Shown here: piece after piece, positions 1 through 11,597 of the stretch
Layout: every line of letters starts with the position of its first letter
Position numbering within the stretch: position 1 is the first letter of the stretch
Position numbers and translations under genes: made by a program
Notes under the pieces: generated by a model
Seen by the model: only the letters and a program-made list of their open reading frames with translations
Database searches by the model: none
What the model was told of the DNA's origin: nothing
Assembly: GCA_016490735.1 (NCBI GenBank)
Contig: JAEMWC010000007.1
Location: 1 to 64,000, forward strand
DNA: 64,000 bases
Direction of reading: 5' to 3'
Origin: Pachyseris speciosa
Taxonomy: Eukaryota; Cnidaria; Anthozoa; Scleractinia; Pachyseridae

Positions 1-2324
1 CCCTAAATACTATAGATCAGTGATAAATCCCGAAACATTATTCCTTGCTGAACTAAAGTCTGTCCTCTCAGTTCTGTTCTGATACCTAGGATTCTTTTAC
101 ATGTACGTCAGTCTCATGGGTGTGGAATATTAATCGTGTTAACACCAGAGTTTCTTAAGGGCTGTGGCCTACACAACTAAATTGTGCAAAGGCCCACATC
201 AAACTTTAAAAATTGACGATTTACGGATTGTAAGTAAAATTGTCCACGGATCGCTGTTCATGACTCTTTCGAAAAAGTGCGTGGATTATTTTACGTCGTC
301 GCCTTCGATTTTAATTTGTTAGGTGGTCGAGGAACAAGGCGCATGATGAAGAGATCGCGATTGTCCGAACTGTGCTATGAAATTCCAGCGTCTGTGCTTC
401 TCCTTGAAGTCCTTGGAAAGCCCCGGAATTTAATGTTAGATTTTTAGGGCGCTTGAAAAGCCCATGAAACCAAGAATTTCTTTTGAAATTGTTTGAACCT
501 CCCTGATTTTTGTTCGTTTTGGAAACAATATAGGATTATATCAAATTCAGTTAATTTATGTTCCATTTGTGGTTGTGTTTCTTAAAATACATTTTATATA
601 TGGGGAATTTTTTTAAAGTTGCTATTTACCGATGACAACATTTCAAAACAGAGTGAAAGATCGAGTAAACATATTATAAATACACCTTGAAATCTCAGCT
701 ATTGATGCTTGAATCCTCCTTGAATTTTATGTACACAAGCTAGCATGGACCATGAATTCAGCACGTACATAGCCGCGAACTTACTTTATATTACTTGGGC
801 TGTAAGGCACCACTTCTAGGAAGGGTCTCTGTTCTTTTCCTTTAGTCTTCTCAGACCATATAAAACAAGCCCTTAGACGTGTTCTTCCCATATTTTTAGT
901 GTAGGTTTTGAGACATGAAGTGTTTTAAAATAAATAAATAAATAGCAATAGGAAATTCAAGGGCACCTTTGCACTCCAGATTTTGTGTGTTTGAACTTTG
1001 AATTGATAAGCCGAGTAGGCTCTTCAAAGAGAAAGCCCTAAGTATATAAATTTAGGAAGAGTTATTCAGCTCTTTACCTATGCGCAGTGAGCGCATGTGC
1101 TTAGGGTTTGCCTAAGAACCTTAACGTGGTTTTGGCTTTAAGTCTACAAAGCTTAAATCACGCGACCTGCTATGACGTTTCATTTGAGAAAAAAAAATGG
1201 GCGCCGAGACGGCATGTAATGTCATTTGAAGCAACGTTTTTATGGCTGTGTCATTATCCTATACATGAATCTGTCCTGAATGGTTGACCCTAATTTTTGA
1301 TTAAAAGATTATTAAACAAAATAGGTCACGTGACTTAGCAAACATCTTAATAACTTTTTAATTGAATAATATGTCACCCCGTTCAGGACACATAAGACAA
1401 TAAGGGCATGATTATGACGTCATTAAACAGTGATGAGCAAAATTTTAGCCTTCAGCATCTTAAGGCTACTACGATACTTGTGTTTTGAAATTGTGACAAC
1501 TCTGGGAGCTCAACAAAGTTGATGTCACAGAAGCTTAGTTTTAACTTCGCTAGGGGGCTTAACCCAAGAATGATCCATGCTTCACATGCTTCAGCGCTGG
1601 TCAACAACCTGGCAGATAGATGCAAGCGCCAAGAGAACCTACCTTTTAAACACGGACACTGCCTATATAAGGACGTTGGACTGGGCGAGCCGTCAGTCAT
1701 TTCATTCTAGACGTCGACCCGCGAACATCTGTGGCGCCAAATTCAAATTTGTTGGTACGAGAAATTCAAAATTTATTGCATTCGCACAAAATGAAAGTTA
1801 AACTTCAGGTTTTTCCAACTTTAGTGACCAGAATTGAGTAACTTCGACTGAGAATGATGGAGGCACTTCCCATATATATCCTTCTTCTATATTACTGGCT
1901 TCCCTTCTTCTTGATCACTGGGTCCGATAATATAGGTGGTTTGCAGCCAATCTCTGGAGACACAGGTAACAATGGTGAAACGTGCAAATGCGGGTGGACG
2001 AACAAAAGGAGCTAATGAGAGATCTATTGTTTACGTCCTCCAACGTGGCGGCGATGGCGTAACGTGAAAACTAGCTATTGAATAAAGCCGTTCAAGCAGA
2101 AATTGCGTGTCAAAGAGGGAGAAGCTATCCCTTTTATAGGCAGTGTCCTTGTTTAAGAGGGTCTGGGTGATACAAGATAACAAGAAGGGGTCCGAAAAGT
2201 GGTGATTACGCATGTGCATTAAAATGAACTCAGTGCTAAACAATTGTGCGCGTACGGTCTTTGCATTGGGGCGATTTTAAGCTTTTTTACTCGTCACTCA
2301 GTTTTCAGTTTGTGACCTTCCCTG

Positions 2325-2405
2325 AAAAAAAAACAAAAACAAAACAAAACAAAGCAAAACAAAGCAAAAACGACAATAACAAAAAAAACAAAAACAAAAA
2401 AAAAC
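2325..2405. repeat. A-rich (AAAAC)n tract
   Basis: Irregular AAAAC/AAAGC repeats of about 80 bases. This could be the degraded A-rich tail of a retroelement or simple low-complexity DNA. Confidence 0.7.
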
Positions 2406-3213
2406 AAGCGGTCTCTTTTCAGTAACATATTCTATTCGTTGAATGGTTGAATTAGTCATTATTTAATTATGTACAACCTGTGGCTGCCGGAAGTGCTAAA
2501 ATGGTAATTTACCTTAGAGATAGAACGTGACCTTTCAGGGTAGGAGTCGTTTCACTTTCGAAACTTCATACTTTTGAAGGGTTGTCAGTCTTTTGTCATT
2601 GTTTGCTTTTTACTCCGCAGAGTTTCACAGAATACATCTTCAGTGAAAATGCGGAAGTGTTGGCTTCTTGGAATATGTGTTAATGAAGCCCATGTTCTTG
2701 TCAGTTGTCAATTCAGTTTCTAGATCGTACGCCCAAATCATGCAAGTTAGTATGATTTCGAAGATGAACTATACTTCGTAGTTTCCATGAGATGCCGTTA
2801 GAAAGCTAAACTTTAATTTATGCTCTTGTCTTTATGCGAACTACTTATTTTCTCAATTAAACGCCCCCGGCGTTTATTTCAAAATAGGCTGCTCAATCCA
2901 TGCGTTTAATCGGGGTGCGGCGTTTATTAATGAGGTGCAGAGAAGGCGGCCGTGAAGTCCCCGGCTTGCTCAATTACAGTTTCACGCTAATGTCAGTCTT
3001 CTCAGTCCAGGTAAGGCTGCTCTAACTTGTACTATGGCTAGCTATAGGTAAACAGCCTAGGTCGGCCAGTATTGACAAAAAAGGCACAGTTTTTGCCAAT
3101 ATAAGAACCACCCGGGCCATATATAATTCTTTCCCCGGACCGTTTGGCCACTGTTTTATACCAGCGTTTCTTTCATTGATCCGCTGATTGATTTTTTGGG
3201 TGAAATAGAATGA

Positions 3214-3259
3214 ATGATGATGATGATGATGATGTTGACATGTTTGCGAGCGGCGGTGG

Positions 3260-3311
<52 letters not shown>
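3214..3311. repeat. Compound microsatellite (ATG)n, (GT)n, poly-G
   Basis: A short ATG array (about 3214-3234) is followed by about 15 GT units (3263-3292) and a run of about 17 G. The open frames over it are simple-sequence artefacts. Confidence 0.9.
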
Positions 3312-3595
3312 TTTTCTGCTTTTCACTAAGTTATAATATCGCATTCTTCCCTAAAAATTCTTTTTTTCTGAACCCCGCTTATGCAGTATGCATGTCATGG
3401 CTCTGCTAAGTCGTTTAGGAGCCTCACACGGCATGTTGTTACCTGTTACCTGAAACGAACAACTGGTGCTAAGCTGAATAAGGAATCTAACCGCTTTTGT
3501 GAGCAACTGTTCAAATGATATCTCAGTGTGCCGTTAATTAATAACTTGAGCCATGAATTTTTAGCCACTCTAATCATAACACCTTTTGACGCATT

Positions 3596-3958
3596 TTGAA
3601 GTTCGAATCAAACTCTTTTCTTCAGTCGACTGTATCTGCATTGCATTTCTTGACAAATTCAAGGCCGTCAGGGTTGGATAGAATAAAAATGTGGAATCAC
3701 TGTCTAAGTATAGCCATGGGAAACGAAAATGAAAGGAAACGTTTTCTCCGTGGAGCACCAAGGAACTCACTGGAACTTCTTCAGAGATGGCTGTGCGTTC
3801 CAGGTCCAATTGTAATGTTTTCTTTTTCTTGCAGAATCCTAAGAAGAGATTTTAAAACTGTCAGCCTACAAATGGTCAAAATATTTCACACACCTCGGCA
3901 TGAGGAAGAAATTACCATCACTCGCGTTCAAACTGAGAGTAAGGCTGCAGCACTTTAG
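3596..3958 (+). CDS. Orphan open frame, possible terminal exon of an unknown gene
   Basis: A 120-codon open frame of unknown function. Inside it a pyrimidine-rich stretch ending in TTGCAG (about 3834) could be a splice acceptor. After it the frame reads ILRRDFKTVSLQMVKIF and on to ESKAAAL-stop, and AATAAA lies about 25 bases past the stop. That would suit a last coding exon of about 40 residues. I see no convincing upstream exon and no family resemblance, so it may be chance. Confidence 0.2.
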   Translation: MKFESNSFLQSTVSALHFLTNSRPSGLDRIKMWNHCLSIAMGNENERKRFLRGAPRNSLELLQRWLCVPGPIVMFSFSCRILRRDFKTVSLQMVKIFHTPRHEEEITITRVQTESKAAAL

Positions 3959-4452
3959 AGGAACAGGAAAACGCTGAGAGCTAAAATAAAATCAGTCAAA
4001 TCAATAACTGTATTTATCCACCGTTTTCTCGTCCGTTGCATCAAGCTCAACAATAGGGTACAATTTTTCACACGGAAATTGAACTTCAAACTATTTTGGT
4101 ACAAGGTGTGGCGGTCTCAGACGGGGCGTGTGCTAACTGAATTAAAATAAAACTTTGCTAATGCCACAAAAATGCGCTTGGAAAATGGTATTGTATGGTG
4201 TGTAATGTGATTATCCGGTTATTCCGAAAGGAGTATCAATTAAACACCGTAATTTTTTTTTCCAACAACGAGATTCGTTGAGACTCGGACAATCAAAGTA
4301 AACCGGAAGTACTTGAATAACAGGGTTCATAGAATTTTCTGCTTAGCATGTGCAGGATTCCTGTTAGTTAGCCCTGATACAAGTCTTACTAACATCATAC
4401 AGCGCAAGTGGTACAATCGTAGACTACGACTAGTCCCTTATTATTCTCACGG

Positions 4453-4776
4453 ATGGTAAAGCAAGCGAAACCGGTGAAACTACTGATGCGAGAAAGCGCG
4501 AGAAAGCGCAAACACGCGGGAAGAAAAAACACAAGTTTCCTCGCGGAGGTAATGTTGGCGTCACGTCAAGATCAGTGGCAGAAAATTCTTGCTTACTTAA
4601 AACAAAAAGACCATCCCTGTGGCTCCAGTTGCGAGGAACTCTTGAAATGGCATTACACACACTTGACGCACAGGGTCCCTACTCAGCAATTTCTGTGGCA
4701 TACATGGCATAAGGTGTTTCTAAGAGTTGTGTATGTAATTAACGAACAATTTTCATTTTCTTCATTTACTGTATAA
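4453..4776 (+). CDS. Orphan open frame, lysine-rich N-terminus
   Basis: A 107-codon frame that begins with a basic segment (MVKQAKPVKLLMRESARKRK) and continues into residues of normal-looking composition (QDQWQKILAYLKQKDHP). The last 20 residues look like translated AT-rich DNA. I do not recognise a family. It lies about 2.3 kb upstream of the first IRF gene on the same strand. It could be an exon of an unannotated gene or a repeat fragment. Confidence 0.15.
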   Translation: MVKQAKPVKLLMRESARKRKHAGRKNTSFLAEVMLASRQDQWQKILAYLKQKDHPCGSSCEELLKWHYTHLTHRVPTQQFLWHTWHKVFLRVVYVINEQFSFSSFTV

Positions 4777-4918
4777 TTCGAAAAAATGGGAAAGGTAGAC
4801 TCTTTTTTATTTTTTAAGGTGAATGTACTGATGGTTAAATGTAACATGTTATGGTGACATGTTTTTACAGCAGTCACTCCCCTCCCCCCTGCCTAAATTA
4901 TTTATTATTTCTAGTTCC

Positions 4919-4950
4919 AAAAAAAAAAAAAAGAAGAAGAAGAAGAAGAG
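4919..4950. repeat. Poly-A / (AAG)n microsatellite
   Basis: A run of 13 A followed by about five AAG units. Confidence 0.9.
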
Positions 4951-6778
4951 ATATCGGACGCCCGGTAATGGCTAGCGATTAGAGGGTGGTGATGAAGCTA
5001 GGGTTGGGGGAAGTTACAACATATATTGATATGAATCACCTATACACTATTCACGACTGTTAAAACTATACCCGATTGGTGTACCGGGCGCACCGCAGGA
5101 TGTTGTAATGTATAGGCTATACTATGTGATTCCTCACTGCTCCCAAAGTCGGCTAAATTAAATTCTACACGCGCTGTATTTAATAATATCAGGCCCCTGA
5201 CGATATCCACTTGGCTCTTTACTCTCTATTCCATTTATTTCTGTACCAATCCGGTCCAAGTGTTTCAATTCCACAGCAGTCCAAGCCATTCTTTAATTTA
5301 TTATATCTGCGTTTGCAGACAACGGCACGGTTCGACGATGAACTGATATAATGTTACATGAAGCTCAACGGAAAAAAGGGCTGTTGTGACTGCATGCTTT
5401 ACAGAGTGAGACAACACTTGTGTGCGAGACGCGTGCGAGTGTTGCGCGAAGTCTTCAGCAGTTGTAATTGTTTCCGAAATGCAAAACAAAAATAGTAATA
5501 AATAACAATTTAAGAGGGCTAGAAATTAATTGCTTTGATTTTTTTTAAAGCGAAATGCGAGAAATTTCTTTCAGTTCTCAGAAGAATTTCAGTTGAAAGC
5601 GAAATATGTTTACCCATCTGGTAACGAGTTCTTCATGCATCAAGTTTCCCCAGAAACGGAAGTCGTTTCCTCCACGTGGCATAACTAATCAATTTCCTTG
5701 TGAAATGGATCGAAAGCCGAACACGAAAGCAAAATAACCACAATCAGCTAAGAATTTCAAGAGCTTCAGTTCAATCAGGTACCGCTCCCAGTTTTGTAAG
5801 AAAAAACCTCTTTTCCCTTAGCTAATCAAGCGATGCAAATTATCAACCTTTGCGAAGAGCTGTAAATTATTGGAACCACACCGTCACGCTTTCGAATACA
5901 GTGTATTTGTATTTTCCCTTGATTCTCGGTTTGCGTCGAAACAGATATTTTCCTCTTTCTTTTCTTGGGTGTAAGTTTCTGTAAGTCTTTCATTTTTTAA
6001 TTTCATTTCCTTTATCCTTGCTGGCTCTAAAACAGAAAATCTAAAACATTATTAGACACGTGTCAACTTGTAAAAATACTTACTTATTTGCATAATTATG
6101 TTTCTGCGAGCCGTCGAAACTTAAATCAGAGTCAAACAAAAAATGAAGAAGCAAAACAAAACAAAGCAAAGAATCTGCTTTCAATCCTGCCATGAATAAT
6201 TAGTAAAACTACAAAAGTTTAGGCCCCTTTGAAGACACTGAAAAATAAGATACGAAACACGAGAAGATATCGATCACTCGTTTATTTGAGACGTCACGCT
6301 TCAGAATATTTGGTCAATAGTCGAATAGAATACCTGAAATAAAACGATTTCATGTCTCGTGATTTGGGCATGTCTTTTGTTTCGGCTGAACACCGCCATT
6401 ACCGCTTTTGCGTGGTTTTCGGGGAACACCGGTTTGGCTCATTGGTAATGTCAGCTTTCAGTTGCTTCTTCCTACAAGGTTTGGCAGATGCTCTTTCGTT
6501 CTTCTTTGATTTATTTCGTTTCCTCTTCAGTTTCTTGTTACACCTTTCACTTTTGAATATCTATTCTACCAGAAAACGAAACAAAAACTGACTCAAAGCG
6601 AAATTGGTTTTTAAGAGTGCCGTCAGAGTTTTAATATGCAAATACTGTTCTTTAATATTTTGTCCCCTGATTTTGCGAATCGTTCCGGTGCTTTAAAATA
6701 AATTAAATTCCCCTTAAGCTTGAAAAAGTTTCACTTCACTTACCAAGTTCCAGTTAATTGTGTGAGAGTAATAGGCCA

Positions 6779-6888
6779 GGAAAAACTGAAAACAAACTGA
6801 GCGTCCTGATTCGTTAAGTGTGACGTCAAGTTCTCGGAAAAGCGAGGGGACTCCCCGTACGTCATGTGAGACTCTAAAAATATAAATT
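6779..6888 (+). promoter_or_regulatory. Compact promoter of IRF gene A: IRF site, CRE, kappaB, TATA
   Basis: Within about 110 bases and ending about 150 bases before the start codon I read four elements. AACTGAAA (6784-6791) fits the IRF core AANNGAAA. TGACGTCA (6821-6828) is a perfect CRE/ATF site. GGGGACTCCCC (6846-6856) fits GGGRNYYYCC and is palindromic. ACGTCA (6859-6864) is a CRE half. TATAAATT (6881-6888) lies about 25 bases downstream of the kappaB site. The motif matches are direct. Function, and the likeness to the vertebrate interferon-beta enhancer, are inference. Confidence 0.6.
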
Positions 6889-7038
6889 AACCTTCGGTTC
6901 TTCAACAGAGCTACCACGCCAGACGAACTCATTCAGCCAGTAAAGTTAGCGAAGCTAAGAGCTCCCGCAATTGAAAGAAAGATTGCTAACTTTTCTCACT
7001 GCAATACAACTTTCGAAATTCAAAAGAAACAGTTCGGG

Positions 7039-7426
7039 ATGCCAGCGGAAAGGATGCGACTTCGCGCCTGGATCGAACATCAAGCAGACAGTGGCCGACT
7101 TCCAGGTTTAGAGTGGGAGGACCGCGCTAAAGGAATCTTTAAAGTATCGTGGAAACACGCATCGAGACAGTGCTGGTCTTTTAACAAGGACGCTTGCGTT
7201 TTCGAAGGATGGGCTCGGCATAGTGGACGCTACAGACCTGGAGTCGACAAGCCTGATCCACGGAGATGGAAAGCGAATTTCCGATGCGCCCTCAATGCCC
7301 TGCCGGATATTCGCGAGCTGCCGAACCAGGGAATTGCAAGAGGACAAGACGCCTACAAAGTCTACCAGATTGTGAAGAAGATTGAGAAGAAAGAAGCAGC
7401 TCATCCAAGACGCGGGCAAAATAAAT
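7039..7426 (+). CDS. Gene A exon 1: IRF DNA-binding domain
   Basis: This exon starts at MPAERMRLRAW, which parallels the MPVERMRMRPW start of human IRF2 and so supports this ATG. Tryptophans are at 11, 26, 38, 46, 58 and 77, the same positions as in human IRF1/2. Other contact-type residues are conserved: H40, K78, N80, R82, C83 and N86. Ala87 stands where IRF1 has Ser. GVDKPDP and WKANFRCALNALPD are hallmark strings. The exon ends in phase 1 at AAAT|GTAAGT. The frame stays open for 50 more codons into the intron, which would give a DNA-binding-only protein if the intron were retained. Confidence 0.95.
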
Positions 7427-10400
7427 GTAAGTATAGTGTAAGGCAGATGAAACTTCATCTTCAGAAGCTACAATTTAAACGAAGATCAGCTGCACTCGGC
7501 GCTCGTCGTATAAACTTAATAAATAAAATGCTTACCGAATCAAATTTAAGTAATCGTATTTCTCACAGCCGTAATTGATAGCAATTTTACTCTCAGACAG
7601 AGTTCCTCATAACAGTTCTTCTTATTTTTCGGCAAAATATGCACACAGAATATGAAGGAAGAAGAAAGCGAGGCCCCGAGTGCAAAACCCGTGACCCGAT
7701 TAACCCGAATTCCTTGTTTTGTTAATGTTTCCTTCCGATGATTTTGGAGACCTCCAAGAAAATGTCCACGCTTTGTAGTTCCTTATCAATGTTACAGTCT
7801 TAAGTTTGAATCATACGACAATGACATGATGAAGAAACCAACCCAAAAAGTTCGAAGTGGCTGTCGATGCATGCCATTTCCCAGAAACCTCTATAACGCG
7901 GATGTGAGCTGACTTTTCCGAGAAAAAGTGCCGAATGACGTAATCTGCATAGCAGCTCCAAGCTGAGAGAAAGCGCTGAAGGGAATCATAACTTTTGTTA
8001 ATCGGGTAATTTTAACAAATTACCAAGTTGAAGGGAACTCCTTGGGTTTGTAATTCATGATCTCAAGCCGGACAACTTGGACTTCCTGGGCTTATTTGTT
8101 AATTTTTTTTCCACGAAAAGATGATGATGGGGGTTGGGTTTAGCTTTCAGGTCACACCCAAAGGCAGGACATCGTGAAAAAAGGAAAAACACAGAGCGTT
8201 TTGTGGGTACAACCACCACGCTTTTGAGCAATCATAAACTGAAGGCGTTACAGAATACAGTTTTCAGTGACATGAGTTTCCTGTGTGGAAGAATTCACAA
8301 GTCTTACAGAACATGTTGGCAACAAGGCAATGTTGGCCGACACGTCATAAACAATAGTGTTTTTCTATGTAGTTGAAAAGGCGCGGCTTGGCGTATTTAT
8401 GGACAGTATTCCGAGAAAGCGTCATGCTTGCCTGCCCTGCGTTGTTAGATTGGATAAACTGGAGCTTCGAACCAAGGAGTGAATGTTGCGATAAAAACCT
8501 TTAAAGCACATTAATTAAAACAAAAAAGGTTCGAAAGTCATAAGGACGCGTCAGTTTCGTGTAATACGAGGTTCGATCAACATGATGATGAGAAAATAAC
8601 CGGTTAGGGTGCGAATTTAAACCAGTTTTGTAAACTTTCCTCTAAGGAAAGGCTAAATAAAAATAACAACATCGCCGACGAACGTACCTTTAAGCCAAAG
8701 CTTTGCTTTGAATGGTTACAATTTCAGTCCGATTACGGTCTCTGTAGGCTCCGCAGTCACGGTCACCAACCTACTTTCCATGGCCACCCCACTTAATGAA
8801 AACATTATTCGGCGTCCTCTATTCTGCTGCTCTATTCTTGTCGTTTATGAAAACTAGCATAACATATTTGGCAGACAGTTTACTGTCCGAAGCAAGTGCG
8901 CCAGAATCGGCAGAATGTTCTGAAATGGTAGTTCAACATACTGAAGAATGCGGAAAAATGCTATTCACCCCACTAACTCCGGTAGGCTCTCTTGTCTTGC
9001 CGACGTGGCCGACTTAGTTAAGTTGCCTCCCAGTCTTTGAGTGAAAGCGAAATGACAGCTCGATGTTTCGGTTCTTTCAAGAAGCGTACAAGTTTAGTGC
9101 CTTACACTAAATTGCCATAACCTCAGATAGGTGAGAAAAGCGAGTGACATTGACTGAATAACGTAGCCTATGATGTATTTATAATTGACTCCTTTTTGCG
9201 TTCATTTTCGTTTTGCACAGATCATTCAGCCATTGAGTAAAATTTCTGCACTGCATATTAGGTGTATCATTATACAACTTCTTGCAAAAGGAAGTTGGAA
9301 GGCCTTCTTACACCATTCGAGTCGAGTTTCTTTTCTTTGCTTTCTTTCTTTCTTTTTTGGTTTTGAAAGCTTAAGATTGCCGTCACTTTTCATCACCGTT
9401 ACTCTACTCCCAATTAACTCTTATCTAACTCTTAACGGAATACTGAACTGTTGCTTTGTAGGCTGAAAGGGACATAATTTGGTTTATCCTTGTTAGATTT
9501 ATCAAATAACTTTGAAAAGCAATGGCTTGTATTTCCTGTTTGAAGCGGGAAGATGGTTTTATAATTGCGGAATACGGTATCGAATGGACTCTAAAGGGTC
9601 AAAGCCTAACTAAATACCTAGTTCTACACAGAAAAAAGCTTACCGGAAGACGAACAGGTAGTTAATTGTTCCTGATAAAGTATTCTAAAGCTAAGACAGT
9701 TTGAATATAAACTAAGCTGTGTATTGTTGTGTAAGAAATTATTATGCGCCACAAAACTTTCGGAAGTTATACGTTGCCCAGTGTTAGAGTTCAACAGGGA
9801 ACTGAAACGTCAAACTGTTGATTGGATTTAATTATTAATAAAAGAAAGAGTGATTTTATATTCAGTCTTTCCAGCGACTCATTTCGTCCTCAAGATTTTG
9901 TCATCCGCAACGTACAATTTCCTTTCTCATACCATAGTTCTTAAAAACACCTCTGCCCTGTATCTGCTGTTGATAAAAGACTTAAGTGTGACCGTTCTCG
10001 GATGAAAGCTGATGCCGTTGTACAGTCTCCAAGCGTTGCTGTTAGTATAAAAGTGTGGAAGCTATCCAGATCTAATCCTGGAGTATCAGCAAGGCGTGGA
10101 GCAAATACGTTCTTATGCTGCCTTTTATATAACACGGTTGTTCTCAATTAAAGTTCGACTCTGGAGGAAACAGCCAAGCGTACATAATGGGCAATATACA
10201 TCGATATCCAACGAGAACTTCCGACGCAAAGTTAAGTTTACTACTTGCAGCATTTTAGGCGAAATCATGAGATGGTATTGCGGATAGCATACAGCGTCAC
10301 CCCCGCCGGAGGGATTTTAAATGCTATCATGGTGTTTTTGTCAGCGGTGGCGGAAACGGCGCCGAAAACACCGCAAAACGAGAAGTCTAAGGAACAAGAA

Positions 10401-11560
10401 ATCAGTCACCCAGCTGGGGCGTTCATTGTACATTTTGGTATATTCTCTTGCCCGTACAACTCTGCGAAGCATCCACGTGAAATGACCGAATTCAAAGTGA
10501 GAATGTTAGCATATGGTAGCATTCTTCCCATTCTGTTTGGACCCTATTTTAACAATTTAGTTGCTCATGGGGTAGTTCGCCACGTATACAAACTGAAACG
10601 ACTCGGAATAATCGCAAAGAAACTACTACCGTGACAATATATCTTTTACCCTCTCGTTGGACATTCTCTTGTCGTCGCTTCAGCTCCTTTCTATTCAACT
10701 TAACGTTAAGCGGTTATCAGTGTGATATTTGTAAGTTAAAACCAGGGCACTTTCTGTCTTGTGTAGCAATCGCTTCCACCAGTACAGTCCATAGCACGAA
10801 AGTTACTACACCAGCAAGAGAACACGTTGGATCGAAGAGATCGAGGAGAGATCATCCTACTGCAGATGAATCCTCTAACAAGAGAGCAACTTTAGCGGTA
10901 AGAACGGCTGAAAACGTGTTTTACTTTTCTTTTCTTTGTTTCTTTTCTTCGCTACATTTCTGATGAGTTGGGTTTCCCTAAATGTTCTGATTTGTAAAAC
11001 TACATCTACGTTCTTTTGTGGTCATAATATAATTAGATGTAATCTAACTAAGTCATATCCAAACCTAAGAGTAGTCCTAAGAGAAAAGAAGGCAAGCGAA
11101 ACACGCTAGCTAGCACTAAAGTTGCCTCGCATCACCAGAATTGTTGTACGCGTAAATTAAACACTCAAATTAATCGCGCTTAGAAAAAGCAGTTTTCCTA
11201 CGCATGTACATGTACAAATCTGTTGATGAGAGAAAGAGAAAGAAAATTTATTTTTTAAACTACCAAAACTGCGGCTTTGTTTATCCTCTTCTGTAATTAC
11301 TCCATCTAACCGACCCGTTTATTACTTCAGTATCAGTCTATTTTTTTTTGTAAGTATAACCAGCCCGTTGAAATAAACATATCTTACAAAACCGAAATAG
11401 CGAAGGGATAAGTGTTATTTTGGAATCTGACTCTGGAGTATTTTCGTTTTTTTCAAGGAAATTTCACTCCCAAAAGGGAGATGACAGTAAATGCTTATAC
11501 GTGCGTGAATGTGAATATTTTCAGTCTTGTCAAAACGCCAAAAAAATTAATAAATAAGTA

Positions 11561-11597
<37 letters not shown>

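Larger units (their letters stand above)
1..6700. other. Gene-poor left flank
   Basis: I recognise no gene here. The stretch is AT-rich with scattered short open frames that look like chance. It contains A-rich and microsatellite tracts (listed separately) and two orphan open frames at 3596-3958 and 4453-4776. A segment near 2866-2935 with repeated GGCGTTTATT wording looks like a dispersed repeat. Nothing else stands out. Confidence 0.5.

Noticed and set aside
10245..10634. 129-codon frame before gene A exon 2
   Set aside because: It has no recognisable domain, no paired splice sites and no counterpart in B or C. It is kept only as a note in the intron entry.
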